From positions 2,501,673 through 2,565,672 of the forward strand of contig NC_090614.1 in the NCBI RefSeq assembly GCF_004359215.1: a DNA stretch of 64,000 nucleotides. The letters run 5' to 3'. Shown one piece after another: positions 1 through 10,105 of this stretch; within the stretch, counting starts at the first letter, position 1, and each line of letters starts with the position of its first letter. Source of the stretch: Bremia lactucae (lineage: Eukaryota > Oomycota > Peronosporomycetes > Peronosporales > Peronosporaceae). Both the position numbers and the translations under genes were made by a program. The notes under the pieces were generated by a model. It was not told where the DNA came from, did no database searches, and worked only from the letters and a program-made list of their open reading frames with translations.

Positions 1-49
1 TTTCAGGGGAAACGTGATGCGTATTCCCACTATCATCTAACATGTCCAT
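1..49 (-). pseudogene. Gypsy family A gag, 5' end only (runs off window)
   Basis: Read on the minus strand, an ATG at 49 opens a frame of 16 codons before the window edge. Its residues MDMLDDSGNTHHVS match the gag start of the family A copy at 61749 (MAMLDDNGNTHHVS) at nearly every position. It lies about 50 bp beyond a TGGTAGCAC primer-binding site and the LTR at 100-552, which is the expected 5' order LTR, PBS, gag. Whether the gag is intact cannot be seen. Confidence 0.65.
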
Positions 50-99
50 GTTAGATGTGGGAAATGTGATCCTTGGACGGACTATAAAGTGCTACCAGG

Positions 100-552
100 T
101 GTAACGGGGCACTACGACTTGTACTCTTTCAGTACAAGTCCACTTCGCACTGCTTCAGTTGCGAGTGGGCCTTACGTTATTTCACGTACACTATACGTGC
201 AGAGGAAGACTTCTCTTAAGGTAACTAGCTGAAGAGGGTAAAATGAAAACTTTATTATATACAATTAAGTGTCTCTTGTTCTATCTTTGTGAATGCTAAC
301 TTAATTATAATCTAATACTAAACATGTAGTTGAATTCTTATCTCTATCGTATCTGTAACTCTCTCTTTGATTACTCCTACAGCTGATTAGTCTGCGGAAT
401 AAATAGGTATAATGGTCTATACCTATTTATGGATAAGAATTCTGAATATTACTATATAAAGTAATATCCTGCAAATATTATCTACCTTTTAGATAATATA
501 TTAATTAACAACCTTTAAGTGTTAATTTCATGTAACGATACACCCCGTTACA
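100..552 (-). repeat. LTR of Gypsy family A (5' LTR of a minus-strand element)
   Basis: A 453-bp unit bounded by TGTAACGGGG and CCCCGTTACA. It aligns along its length with the LTRs at 44058-44507, 45376-45820, 52487-52928 and 61269-61697. Sense is minus, because the PBS and gag start lie to its left. The right flank (553 onward, CGTCATCCGTTACGCG) resembles part of the LTR C copy near 34900, so this LTR appears to have landed in older Copia LTR sequence. Confidence 0.88.
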
Positions 553-2207
553 CCTAGCGTCATCCGTTACGCGTAGTATCTAATCTCTTCTATCATATTC
601 CAGCGCAAAGAAAGCCACTTGAATTTCTCTGGCTGCGCATCGAATTATATTTGATATAAGTAGACAAATAAGTACAACCCCTAAAGTCTGCAATGATGTT
701 TATTGTGTTGTTCAATTCGCCGGTGCGATTTAATAAATCTTATTATATGCATTAAGGCTAAACTTTCGCCTTTTAAAGCTCGAGCTCCCAACTTTCTAAA
801 TAGATCTTACCCAGCAGCAAGCCCGCTAACTTGCTTTGACAGTCACCAGAATGAGACTAATTTCGAAAGAGTAACGAAAGCGTTTTCTCTGTTACATACA
901 CCTACTATTTCGAATGGATGCTATTCGACAAGTCCGTTGATAGCAAGTCTCATGAATAGCATCGATAGTGTCAGGTAAGACAATCGCACGTTACTCAGTC
1001 GCTTACTAGAATCTTCCTCTCAATCAAGGCTGTGCTAATGGATAAAGCAAAATTTGGAGCTCCGCACATTTGCTTTAGCCGAAAAAAAAGGAACATTTTT
1101 TTTGTGGCGTGTACTCAAATGATTCGACCTGTGTAATATTAAAAACTCATGTAAAAATATATTAATGTACAAGAACAGCTTTCTTTTTATATTTGCCAGC
1201 TGTAAATAATGCGTATGGCTCTAAGCAGCTTGTCTTGAAGTCACAAAAAGGTTAAGTACACGATGTTGTTTCTGCCTTGACGCTTATCATTCATTAACTT
1301 AAAGAGCTCCTTTGTAATCGTATTATAGGAATCATTTGCCCATTAATCGCAGACAATTAACGATCGGCAACAACTCGACACGTATCTGTTGAGATTTGTT
1401 AAGATTTGCTCAGGCCTTTATAGCACACGTTTTGATTATAAATAGTGTCCAATAATACTTTTATGTCAGATGATTCTTTGCAGATTTGTCTTCGCTTAAG
1501 TACTGGGCGACAAGTCGACTGACTTTATGTAAAAGCCTAACCTTCGTCCCTCGAATCTCTGAAAATCTCAGCATCAGCATGCTCTCTAAAGCGATCTACA
1601 TATAGCCACCTGCGCACTTGAACGCTACTAACAAACACTGAGCAGCTCGTGGCAGCTTCACATTCACAGTACAAGTAAGAGGGGCAGCACCTTCAAGTGG
1701 CCCACCCAACTCAATGTCACGTGTTTTCAAAGGAAAGTACCCTAATCGTTATAAAAGAGAACACAAATCACCACAAATCAATAAAAACCCATCGCAGTTG
1801 GCCACTACGGCTGTTGAAAGCAATCCAGCTTAAGCACGTGTGACCTTGCATGGATCCCACGACTCGAGGTCCCCACCTTCGATATTATGGCAAAGAACGT
1901 CATAGCCCATTGGGGCCGGTAAGACAGTAAGAATAAGATGCAACCGTCCACTCCCTCCCATCTTTTTCGGCCTTTCCATCGACCAAAAGCCAGATGGTAT
2001 ATCCCCGCGTCAATTTAGACAATCGCCACGACACTCTATCCAAGCATCTGTTGGGATCCATGGCCATTCTTTCCCATGTTTGCAATGCTAATGGCGATTT
2101 GAACATGTGCATTCGTCGCAAGTCTCACAACCGAAAACGACCACGAGGCCGAGTTCTCTCTTGACCCCCGTAGCCGCCATTTTCACGCGCTGACGAACTA
2201 CCACGCG
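553..2207. other. Intergenic DNA upstream of the ABC transporter, no gene recognised
   Basis: The first 25 bp look like an LTR C remnant. The rest is AT-rich with no long frame; a 91-codon frame at 703-978 has no recognisable motif. The sequence around 2172-2183 (GCCATTTTCACG), about 30 bp before the transporter ATG, loosely resembles the oomycete initiator core and could be the start of transcription. That is inference from one loose match. Confidence 0.4.
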
Positions 2208-4304
2208 ATGCAATTGGACGAGAGGCCAAGCGTGTCGAATCATCCACTTTTGGAAAATCACGAAACCGAAGCCACTGCGGTGCTTGGTGCGCCAATGTCG
2301 CGCAACGAGCTCGAACGTAGTGCCCCACGGGAGTTTGCCTCGCCTCATGGGTCGTTTGAAAACCTTGATACCGTCAAGAGTTCGCACGCGTATAACGGTA
2401 CTGTACCGGTAAAACCGAAAGTCGCCCTCTTTGACACGTCGTCACAAGTCTCGACCGAGGGCTTTCGCCAACGTGCGGCACTCCAGACGTGTTCTCTTAG
2501 CTGGCAGCACATCTCGTACTTTATTCAACCGAAAGACAAAGCTAGTCATCGCTTGCGGGCGAATAGTAAACGCCGATCCGGCGGACCTTCGGGTCTCGAA
2601 GCAGAGTTGGAGCCCCAACAACCACGCAAGATTCTTAATGACGTTTGGGGACGATCGGGACCGGGGGAGTTGACGGCCATTTTAGGTCCATCGGGTGCGG
2701 GCAAGACAACCCTTTTGGATATGTTGGCCGATCGCGTGGCGTCCGGTGGCGCGGGTGTGCATCTCGAAGGTCTTGTCGAAGTGAATGGCCAGCCACGGGA
2801 CCTTCGTACGTTTCATTCGGTGATGAACTACGTTTCAGAAGACATGGCATTCTTGGGTGCCTTTACCGTGCTTGAAACACTGCAAATTGGTGCCGGATTG
2901 AGTCTCCCGGGCCACATGCCACCTGTCCAGCGGGAAGCTCGGGTTCAGAATGTCATCGATGCCATGGGCCTCCGCTCGTGCTCAAATGCTCGTGTTGGCG
3001 ATGTTTTCCATAAGGGCATTTCTACGGGTCAGCGCAAGCGACTGGGCATAGCGCTGGAGCTTCTGTCGGACCCGGCTTTGCTCTTATTAGACGAGCCAAC
3101 GTCGGGACTCGACTCCTCGTCTGCTCGTGGGGTGATGCAATACATTGAGCGGTTGTGTCAAGAAGGTGGTAAGAATGTCGTGTGTACGATTCACCAACCG
3201 TCATCGTCTATTTATGGAATGCTTACCAATCTGATTATTCTCAGTTGTGGCGAATTGATCTACAGTGGTCCTACAAATGCGGCAATTGCCCATTTTTTTG
3301 CCATGGGGTACGTTTGTCCCATGTACACTAATCCCGCCGAGTATTTTGTGCATTTGGTGAATACCAATTTTCACGAAGGCTTAAAGCTTGAACCATTTCT
3401 TCGGGCATTGAAAGAAAGTGCCGAGCCCCAGCGTCTGCGTGCCGACGTGGTGCGCGATCGCTCCCGTCGAGATAATTTGGCAAATCCGGAACTCTTAAAA
3501 GCCATGCAACCGTGGCCGATGGACCAATTTGTTGTGCTCGTGAAACGTAATTTAACCAATAATTGGCGCCATCCGGGGGTCTTTTGGGTCCGGGTACTAA
3601 TGTACGTGCTCTTGTCCTTAATGGTGGGTACCATGTACCTTAGCTCGAACCGTGGCATCACCGAGACTTCCATGGTCTCGCTACTCTTTTACGTCCAGGC
3701 TTTTCTCGTCTTTATGTCTGTTGCTGCTCTTCCAGCTTTATTAGAGCATCGGACTGTCATGGAACGCGAGATGCGGTCGTATGCACTCTCGTTAACGGGG
3801 TACACGATGTCGAATCTTTTGGCTGCGTTGCCTGGCATTCTTCTCATTTCTGTCCTGGCCTCATCGATTGTCGTGTTTCTCGCGCGTGTGTACTCGTTTC
3901 CAACATTTCTACTCAACCTGACGCTGTCTTTGGTGGCGGCCGAGTCGTTGATGCATTTGCTTGGGGCTGCTGTACCCCATTACATTATTGGTATTGCATT
4001 GGGAGCCGGAGTCTTTGGCATGTTTATGCTGTGTGAAGGGTTTATGGTCCCTTTTGACGACATGCCCGATTACTGGAAATGGGGGTACTATATTGCTTTC
4101 CATACGTACTCGTTCGAATCTTTCATGTACGAACATTTTTCCGGGGTGAACACTGAAGAAGCGTGGGCTGTGCTCCGACGTTTTGGCATGGAAGACGTTA
4201 ACGTGATGGAGAATATGATTATTTTGGCGTGCTACTCGGTCGTGTTGCAGATCTTCGTCGTCGGTGTGCTCTATCTTCGCTTCAATCGCCACCGTCGCCG
4301 CTAA
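2208..4304 (+). CDS. ABCG (WHITE/ABCG2-type) half transporter
   Basis: A 698-residue intronless protein with nucleotide-binding domain first and membrane domain second, the ABCG order. After about 135 residues of hydrophilic N-terminus come Walker A GPSGAGKT (160-167), the signature ISTGQRKR (271-278), Walker B LLLLDE (291-296) followed by PTSGLD, and the H-loop histidine at 329 (TIHQPS). Residues from about 450 hold six hydrophobic segments, the last ending near the basic C-terminus RHRRR. Half transporters of this family work as dimers and export lipids, sterols or drugs; the substrate here cannot be told from sequence. Two departures from the usual motifs: the Q-loop reads YVSED where Gln is usual, and the signature has Thr in place of the first Gly. 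The ATG at 2208 is the first in frame. A 100-N gap begins 2 bp after the stop. Confidence 0.95.
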   Translation: MQLDERPSVSNHPLLENHETEATAVLGAPMSRNELERSAPREFASPHGSFENLDTVKSSHAYNGTVPVKPKVALFDTSSQVSTEGFRQRAALQTCSLSWQHISYFIQPKDKASHRLRANSKRRSGGPSGLEAELEPQQPRKILNDVWGRSGPGELTAILGPSGAGKTTLLDMLADRVASGGAGVHLEGLVEVNGQPRDLRTFHSVMNYVSEDMAFLGAFTVLETLQIGAGLSLPGHMPPVQREARVQNVIDAMGLRSCSNARVGDVFHKGISTGQRKRLGIALELLSDPALLLLDEPTSGLDSSSARGVMQYIERLCQEGGKNVVCTIHQPSSSIYGMLTNLIILSCGELIYSGPTNAAIAHFFAMGYVCPMYTNPAEYFVHLVNTNFHEGLKLEPFLRALKESAEPQRLRADVVRDRSRRDNLANPELLKAMQPWPMDQFVVLVKRNLTNNWRHPGVFWVRVLMYVLLSLMVGTMYLSSNRGITETSMVSLLFYVQAFLVFMSVAALPALLEHRTVMEREMRSYALSLTGYTMSNLLAALPGILLISVLASSIVVFLARVYSFPTFLLNLTLSLVAAESLMHLLGAAVPHYIIGIALGAGVFGMFMLCEGFMVPFDDMPDYWKWGYYIAFHTYSFESFMYEHFSGVNTEEAWAVLRRFGMEDVNVMENMIILACYSVVLQIFVVGVLYLRFNRHRRR

Positions 4305-4306
4305 TC

Positions 4307-4406
4307 NNNNNNNNNNNNNNNNNNNNNNNNNNNNNNNNNNNNNNNNNNNNNNNNNNNNNNNNNNNNNNNNNNNNNNNNNNNNNNNNNNNNNNNNNNNNNN
4401 NNNNNN
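4307..4406. other. Assembly gap (100 N)
   Basis: A run of exactly 100 N, the usual placeholder for a gap of unknown size. It starts right after the ABC transporter stop codon, so the 3' UTR is not seen. Confidence 0.99.
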
Positions 4407-5845
4407 TTTACCGAGTTATCATTCTATAGATTTGGCGCCACCAGATCTCTATTTGGTGGCTGACGCGTGTGTTACTCATAAACCAAATGACTCTGATGGC
4501 TTTATCTATATAACTACTGTACTACACCAAATTAACGGCTTGGCAAACGAAGTGCACCTTTACGCTCCCACCATCGAGCTATGGACACCGAATGTCGTTA
4601 TTTGTCTTTAGTCCCTCTTCAAGAACGCCGAATTTTACGGTTATATTTTGAATACCTTTGGCTTATACCAGCCCTTCTCGAGTCACCGACTATAAGGTCC
4701 TTCCTTGGAGATGATGAGAACGTGGACTATGACGCCACACTCTTTCTGAGGAAACGGATTAGAAATTTGAGCTCACATAGCTGTAGCGTGTAGGCGAGTC
4801 TCGTCGGGCACTAAATCCGTTACCAGAACTTGGTGTCGCAATGCTTTAAATGTATTACGCATGACAACGGGCCAAGGGCCCAACATCCGAAATAACGCGC
4901 TCGTTGAGCAACAAGATTATATCAAGAGGGAAGAAGCTTGCCGCCAATCAGAAGCCATTGCAACTGCAAAAGCTTACTGAGAGCACGACTTGACATCAAT
5001 TATTGACGAAGGATGCCCCTGCGAGGTTCAAGGCCAACTTGGCAATTTATATCTTCAGATCAATGGCTAGGACGCCGGAAGTGATCGCTACAATGACGAC
5101 CTCGATGATAGGTATCTCTTTCCACAGATCCTAACTCCACATCGATATCTGAAGCGTCTGCGTGATCAAACACGTGGTGCTTCGGTATCCTCGATGAGAA
5201 ATATTTCAATCGTTTTGTATCCAAACGAAACCGAACTCGAAAACAAAAATGCATTCATTCGATGCGCTAATCGAGCTCGATACCTCAGGAACATATGGTA
5301 GCTTCGACACATTGCTCATGCGGCTGACATTCGTCTAGATTGATTTTTAATTAAATTTGCCGATCGAGGGCCGAAGACCATGCCAATATACAGCTGCTTC
5401 TAGCCAGCACTCTAGTACTTCAGCCGCAGTATAAACGCGGATCAAAGCCATACTGGCCGAAGATCCTACCATACTGGTGGGAAGCGCCGTTTGGCGCAAG
5501 TTGGCTTCAAGCAGGGCGTCTAAAATGACAACAGCGTAGGGGCAATCTTGCCGAAAGGGTACCTCGTACTCAGATGAGTCTACAGAAGTGGGGTACCGAG
5601 CCACTCTGATCAGATACTGTTATTGGCCCTTGCGACAACGTCGCTGTGGAAGTTTCTCAGCGTGAAACTTAGGGTTCACTTGCTCGTTGAGCATTGTAGG
5701 TGAAGGCCGAAATATAGAAGAAAACTTTCGTTGCTTTATTTCGCGAGGTTTAACCTCTCCGTAAGACTCTTGCTCGAGCTTAAGCCTCCTTGACAGTACT
5801 CAGACCATCTTCTAACGTTGCAGCGTTGCCAACCTCGTTAAGAGG
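4407..5845. other. Decayed repeat debris, no intact gene
   Basis: Positions about 4428-4500 (GGCGCCACCAGATCTCTATTT followed by GGTGGC and a TGTTACTCATAA stretch) match part of LTR family D near 38649-38700, so this is an old LTR D remnant. From 4500 on there are only short broken frames; the one at 4581-4793 has no domain I can name. The DNA up to 5845 is probably the worn 3' part of the minus-strand Gypsy pol that begins at 6757. Confidence 0.5.
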
Positions 5846-6757
5846 TTAGCTTATTGATGATGGTGCTGCAACTGCGGCACAGTCGTCTATCATGTCACAA
5901 GCGTCTTTCAACTTACGTGGGAAGGATCGAATACGGCTTAAGTAAGCAACGCGAGGCACTAGGTGTGTGCGAAGGTTTAGTGCATAAGTTAGGCCTTTGT
6001 TAGCTACGAACGTTAATGGTCCGATATAACGTGGACGTAATTTGGTCAAAGACCGCAGAAACGATATTTGTAGGTAAATTAAGCGTACAAGCGGATATTA
6101 AAGGCAAAAGCTCTATTAATTCTTATAGTTTGGTGATCGAATCAAGCAGATTTGATCACCGACCTTGTATGAATAAATAAAGCTTATACTTTATATCCGC
6201 TTGTTCTTTCTGTTTGTCATAGCTACCAGCCGTTGTGTCCCGCACATGTTGTAAGACATTTAATTTCGCCACAAGAGACTCGCTAACATGTATTCTTGCA
6301 GCAAGCTGATCGGAAATGCCCCCCGCAAAGCCCTGACCACGCAGTAAAAACGTTAAAAGAACGCGTTGATGCGTGAGACCGTTCACATAGAACGGATTAT
6401 TGCCTGTAGACGCATGAACAGCGTTGTTCGACGCAAAGTTAACAACAGGAAGCAGTGGACCCCAGCACTAAGGTATTTTTTCATACACACTGCGCAGCAC
6501 GTCTTCAATGACGCGATTGACACGCTAGGTCTGACAAACGGATGACTTCTGTGGCCATGTCTAATAATCGAGTGCCTAGCACCCGGAAGATTGATTCCAA
6601 AATATACACGCGAAACGCGGTCTCTGTCAGAAACAATTGCCATTGGCAAACCGTGTTGGCAGGTTGGCTGTACCTTCACCATGACTACAAGGCAAAATTT
6701 TGGATCACAGACGTCGATGAGGAAACGAAGGCGAGTGCCGATATGCGGTGTCACTAG
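5846..6757 (-). pseudogene. Gypsy pol, integrase to C-terminal tail, decayed
   Basis: On the minus strand, pieces in different frames line up with the 3' half of an oomycete Gypsy polyprotein. GLPMAIVSDRD (about 6640) is the integrase core segment with the second catalytic Asp. NGLTHQRVLLT (about 6385-6350) is the region usually read as NGLxHPRxPLT. KLNVLQHVRD with DKQKEQAD follows, and KLRPRYIGPLTFVANKG (6049 downward) is the segment that precedes the chromodomain. Frameshifts separate these blocks and the rest of pol is missing upstream, so it cannot be active. Its family differs from A and B in this stretch. Confidence 0.82.
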
Positions 6758-7242
6758 TCTGATGGGGAAGGGTGTATTATATCGGGTTTACACTTCGGTT
6801 TTGAATCAATTAGGTGTGGTGCACATTAAGGATAACATTCTTCTTTTTTGATATCGGTGAAAAACATATCACTTATAAGAACTACACGTGTCAACCACCC
6901 GATAGAGACAAGATCTGAATGAATGCTCTTGCTAGCAAAGTGCTGTCGTGTTCAATTTAGCGTCGTCTCGATTCTTTCAGTTGCTCTTCTCGCTTTTAAG
7001 AAATTCGAGCAATAGCACCGCAGTAACTACTGTCAATGCGTTAGTTCATTTAAATACGAAATACATTCGACAAGACGGCCTTGATCAAGTTGGTGTCCTT
7101 AAACATTTTCTTTAAACAGTTCCAGCTTTGAGAAAATGCTCTCCAACACGCAGAACAGCTGTTTGTCGGAATTTCAATTTTTGCCCAATACGCGTAGCAT
7201 GTAAGTTATACCATAGTTCAAATTGAGTCCATCAAAAAGCTC
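6758..7242. other. Intergenic region upstream of the PHD-finger gene
   Basis: About 485 bp with no convincing frame or repeat. It must contain the promoter of the PHD gene, but I see no motif I would name. Confidence 0.4.
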
Positions 7243-10065
7243 ATGGCGCGTAGTCGAGGCGTAACATGCCGCGCGTGTGGCTGCCTCAATTTTAGCTCCG
7301 AGCATGAGACGTGCGATAAATGCCGCCTTCAAGCCTTGGCGTCTCGGCCTATTGTACGACGAATTGCAACGAGCAATGGCAACCGACTGAATTTGTCATG
7401 TCCAGTGGATTCAACGAGTCAAAAGAGAAGACACGACGACTTAAAGTCCACGATGCATGAAAAAACAAGCATGCAAAAGCAAGGAAAACGGCACGAATCG
7501 GCAGTTTCTGCAGTCAATTCACCAGTTGTGATTGATCTTGTCTCGGACGACGAGATCGAACACGCTCCCTCTTTGCAGTGCGAGGCGACCAAAACGAAAA
7601 TTGACACTCAGCTCCAGGACGAGACTCGTGCATTGTTTCAAAGCCGTATATTTCCAGTAGTTCCATTTGTAGCGAGCGATTTCCCATCGATTGTTCAAGG
7701 CACGGAATTAAAGAAAAAGATGCTTAAACGAAAGCTTTTGAACATGGAAAACACGTTGATGACGAATAAACAGGAACCAGAAAAAGCTGGAACGTCAAAG
7801 ACCGTTGAGGCTCAAGTATTAGTGTCGAAAGAGTCGATACCGACTGTAAATGAGGAACTTAAGAAGGTTTTGACGAAGGAAAAAGACGATACAAGCAATG
7901 CCACGACAATAGCCAACGTGTTAGTATTACCAAGTGCTCTTGTGCCTAACGAGACGAAACGGGAGATGAAGATGATTGCAACAAACGAAAATGTTCCTAT
8001 TCAGTCGCGTGTATTTGACGTAATGGAGTTTCAAGCGTCGGATTTTATTACCGTGTTCGATGGATTAGCGCTCGCAAGACGAAGTCACGTACACGGTCCT
8101 TTAGTGTCCACTACAGTCGCACCAACATCAGTAAAACTTGTGGCATCGTCGTTAACGGTATCAAAGTCGGCAGCGCCTTTGATGACCGAATCGACGACAC
8201 TTCCAGTCATCAAAACGTCAAAAGGTGTCGAAGCAGCACCGATAGTGTCAACTCGATGTCTAGAAGAAGTCAATACAGTCTTTCCTACCACGTCAACAGC
8301 AGCTACTTGTGCTACTGAATCGGAGAGTGTATTAAAAGCGTCTGTATCCGTACAACCTTCATTCATCAAGCCACTTTCAAAGCTAGGAGCAACGGCTGAG
8401 GCGGTTCTATCTAAAAATACAGGAATCACTCTATCAACTCGTGCCATCGTGACGCCACCCGTAAAGACACTTGAGAGAGAGACAAGAGTAATTGAATTCG
8501 CATCGAAAGGAACCAAAGCGAGCCCAAAACTAGACACTTTAACAGTTCAAGTCGATTCGGTAGTACCAGTGCCGCAAAAGTCGACCCCAGCAGCGTCTTT
8601 ATCGACAACCGTAGTGGTGAAAGATACAACTCCAGCACCCGTCACTCCTGTCATGACATTGACTTCAAAAGCACCTAATGTACTAGTCCCGAAGAAGAAG
8701 AGGGATAACAACACCCAGCACCGTGCAGAGGCAGCTCAGCCGCTCAATAAATCGTCAGTGATTGACATCATGCCTGTAGCCAACGTGAATGGCATTGACG
8801 CTGTCGAAGCCAGTGGAATAGCTCGTGAATTGCTTTCTGTCAAGCCTCCTGAATTGGGATACTGTTGTCCCGCGTTTCTTGCATTCATGCGCGAGTGTGG
8901 CAATGAAGACGGTGATGACGACGAAGATGAGCTGGACGAAGACAGTCGTTCGCAACTACGTCTTTTAGACGTAGTGGATCTCACGAGCCTTAGTGATTCC
9001 GAAGACAGTGACGCCTTCTTCACTCCTCGCAACGAAGCATTTGGACAGCCAGACGCAAGTGCTGAAGACGCTGTTGTTTGTTCAATTGGCCTTGGAGCTA
9101 CTTTGCCACTCGATTTAGAACGTAAACGGACACAACTTGAGAAAGCCATGTGTGAATTGTGCGAAGAAAAAGGAGTTCTGTCGCGCTTGATTCGATGCCT
9201 TACGTGTATGAAATACTACCACAAGAAGTGTGCCAAGGAGAATGGGGATGAAAATACGTGCTGGAATTGTGAATTGGGGTCGATTATCGACGACAGTGAG
9301 CTTGAAAAGGAACATGCGGAACACTCGAGTGAGTACTTGACGTATTTAAAGGCACTACGACACGCGACCGAAGAGGAGCATGAAGCAAATCGAGACGAAA
9401 TTAGCGATGAGGAAGGACAGGAAGAGGACGTCGACAGCGAAAGTTCTCGGGAAGAAGGAGAAATCCGACTGGTCGAGGAAGAAGCCAAATTTGGAGGGAA
9501 AGTCTGGATGGAATACATTGGCGGCGTCACAGCAGACGTGGATGCGTCGTACGAGCAAGTCACGGATCGAATTACCAAAGAATTGCAAAATGAAGAAACG
9601 CGTCGATTGTATTCCCGTGGTTTTGTATCGCGTGACGAGTTTGAGACCCAAATGACGCAAGTGGAAGAGTATTATATTCACGAAGAAGCCCGATTGCAGC
9701 AACTGGAACGGCTTCGAACGCTTGAAGCAAAACAAGCAGCAGAAGCCAAGAAAACACAATTGACGCAACGTATGGACGAGCAGGAACTTGCAAGTAATGA
9801 CAGCAATTCCATTCCAGTAATTGTCCCCGTAATATCGGAAGAAAAAAGTGGCACGCGTTTCAATGCTATTCATGAACACAAAGCCATCACGAGCAATACC
9901 TCCAAGACAATCGTACCCGTGACCACTATCTCCGAGCATGCCACAGTCACCTCTTCCTCTCCAGTCCCAGCTCCACTCTTGTCTGTCTGTTCGCTCCCAA
10001 CGACGACCCCCGTATCCATTTCAACGACATCGATCCCAAGATCAGCTCCTCAGCTCACACTGTAA
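7243..10065 (+). CDS. PHD-finger protein with two SUMO-interacting-like motifs
   Basis: A 940-residue intronless protein, probably nuclear and chromatin-linked. The N-terminus has a small Cys cluster (CRACGCLN...CDKC, residues 9-27). A canonical C4HC3 PHD finger lies at 637-676: Cys637, 640, 652, 655, His660, Cys663, 673, 676; such fingers commonly read histone H3 tails. Two hydrophobic cores followed by acids, VVIDLVSDDE (95-104) and DVVDLTSLSDSED (about 575-588), fit SUMO-interacting motifs. A sequence of about 23 residues is repeated at 133-155 and 254-276 (QSRxFxVxxFxASDF). Residues 280-560 are low-complexity Ser/Thr/Val/Pro. After the PHD finger come an acidic stretch and a likely coiled coil (about 790-850). 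The gene converges on the HAD gene with stops about 40 bp apart. Function beyond chromatin reading is not deducible. Confidence 0.88.
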   Translation: MARSRGVTCRACGCLNFSSEHETCDKCRLQALASRPIVRRIATSNGNRLNLSCPVDSTSQKRRHDDLKSTMHEKTSMQKQGKRHESAVSAVNSPVVIDLVSDDEIEHAPSLQCEATKTKIDTQLQDETRALFQSRIFPVVPFVASDFPSIVQGTELKKKMLKRKLLNMENTLMTNKQEPEKAGTSKTVEAQVLVSKESIPTVNEELKKVLTKEKDDTSNATTIANVLVLPSALVPNETKREMKMIATNENVPIQSRVFDVMEFQASDFITVFDGLALARRSHVHGPLVSTTVAPTSVKLVASSLTVSKSAAPLMTESTTLPVIKTSKGVEAAPIVSTRCLEEVNTVFPTTSTAATCATESESVLKASVSVQPSFIKPLSKLGATAEAVLSKNTGITLSTRAIVTPPVKTLERETRVIEFASKGTKASPKLDTLTVQVDSVVPVPQKSTPAASLSTTVVVKDTTPAPVTPVMTLTSKAPNVLVPKKKRDNNTQHRAEAAQPLNKSSVIDIMPVANVNGIDAVEASGIARELLSVKPPELGYCCPAFLAFMRECGNEDGDDDEDELDEDSRSQLRLLDVVDLTSLSDSEDSDAFFTPRNEAFGQPDASAEDAVVCSIGLGATLPLDLERKRTQLEKAMCELCEEKGVLSRLIRCLTCMKYYHKKCAKENGDENTCWNCELGSIIDDSELEKEHAEHSSEYLTYLKALRHATEEEHEANRDEISDEEGQEEDVDSESSREEGEIRLVEEEAKFGGKVWMEYIGGVTADVDASYEQVTDRITKELQNEETRRLYSRGFVSRDEFETQMTQVEEYYIHEEARLQQLERLRTLEAKQAAEAKKTQLTQRMDEQELASNDSNSIPVIVPVISEEKSGTRFNAIHEHKAITSNTSKTIVPVTTISEHATVTSSSPVPAPLLSVCSLPTTTPVSISTTSIPRSAPQLTL

Positions 10066-10105
10066 AAAAACAGTAAATCTCAAAAAAGACGGGAAACAAT
10101 TACTT

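Noticed and set aside
703..978. 91-codon frame as a small secreted or effector gene
   Set aside because: No signal peptide, no RXLR-like motif and no repeat of known type; only the length suggests a gene.
3371..4292. Minus-strand frames inside the ABC transporter
   Set aside because: The plus-strand frame has all ABCG motifs; the antisense frames have none.
4428..4440. E2F-like TTTGGCGCC near the ABC transporter
   Set aside because: It sits in an LTR D remnant downstream of the gene and is single, unlike the pair before RNR1.
4229..4611. Frames running through the 100-N gap
   Set aside because: They exist only because N codons were read as X; nothing supports translation across the gap. 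The same holds for 13089-13313, 13120-13311 and 59222-60400.
8085..9939. Long minus-strand frames inside the PHD-finger gene
   Set aside because: They are antisense to a protein with a clear C4HC3 finger and show no domains; low-complexity Ser-rich translation is typical of shadows.
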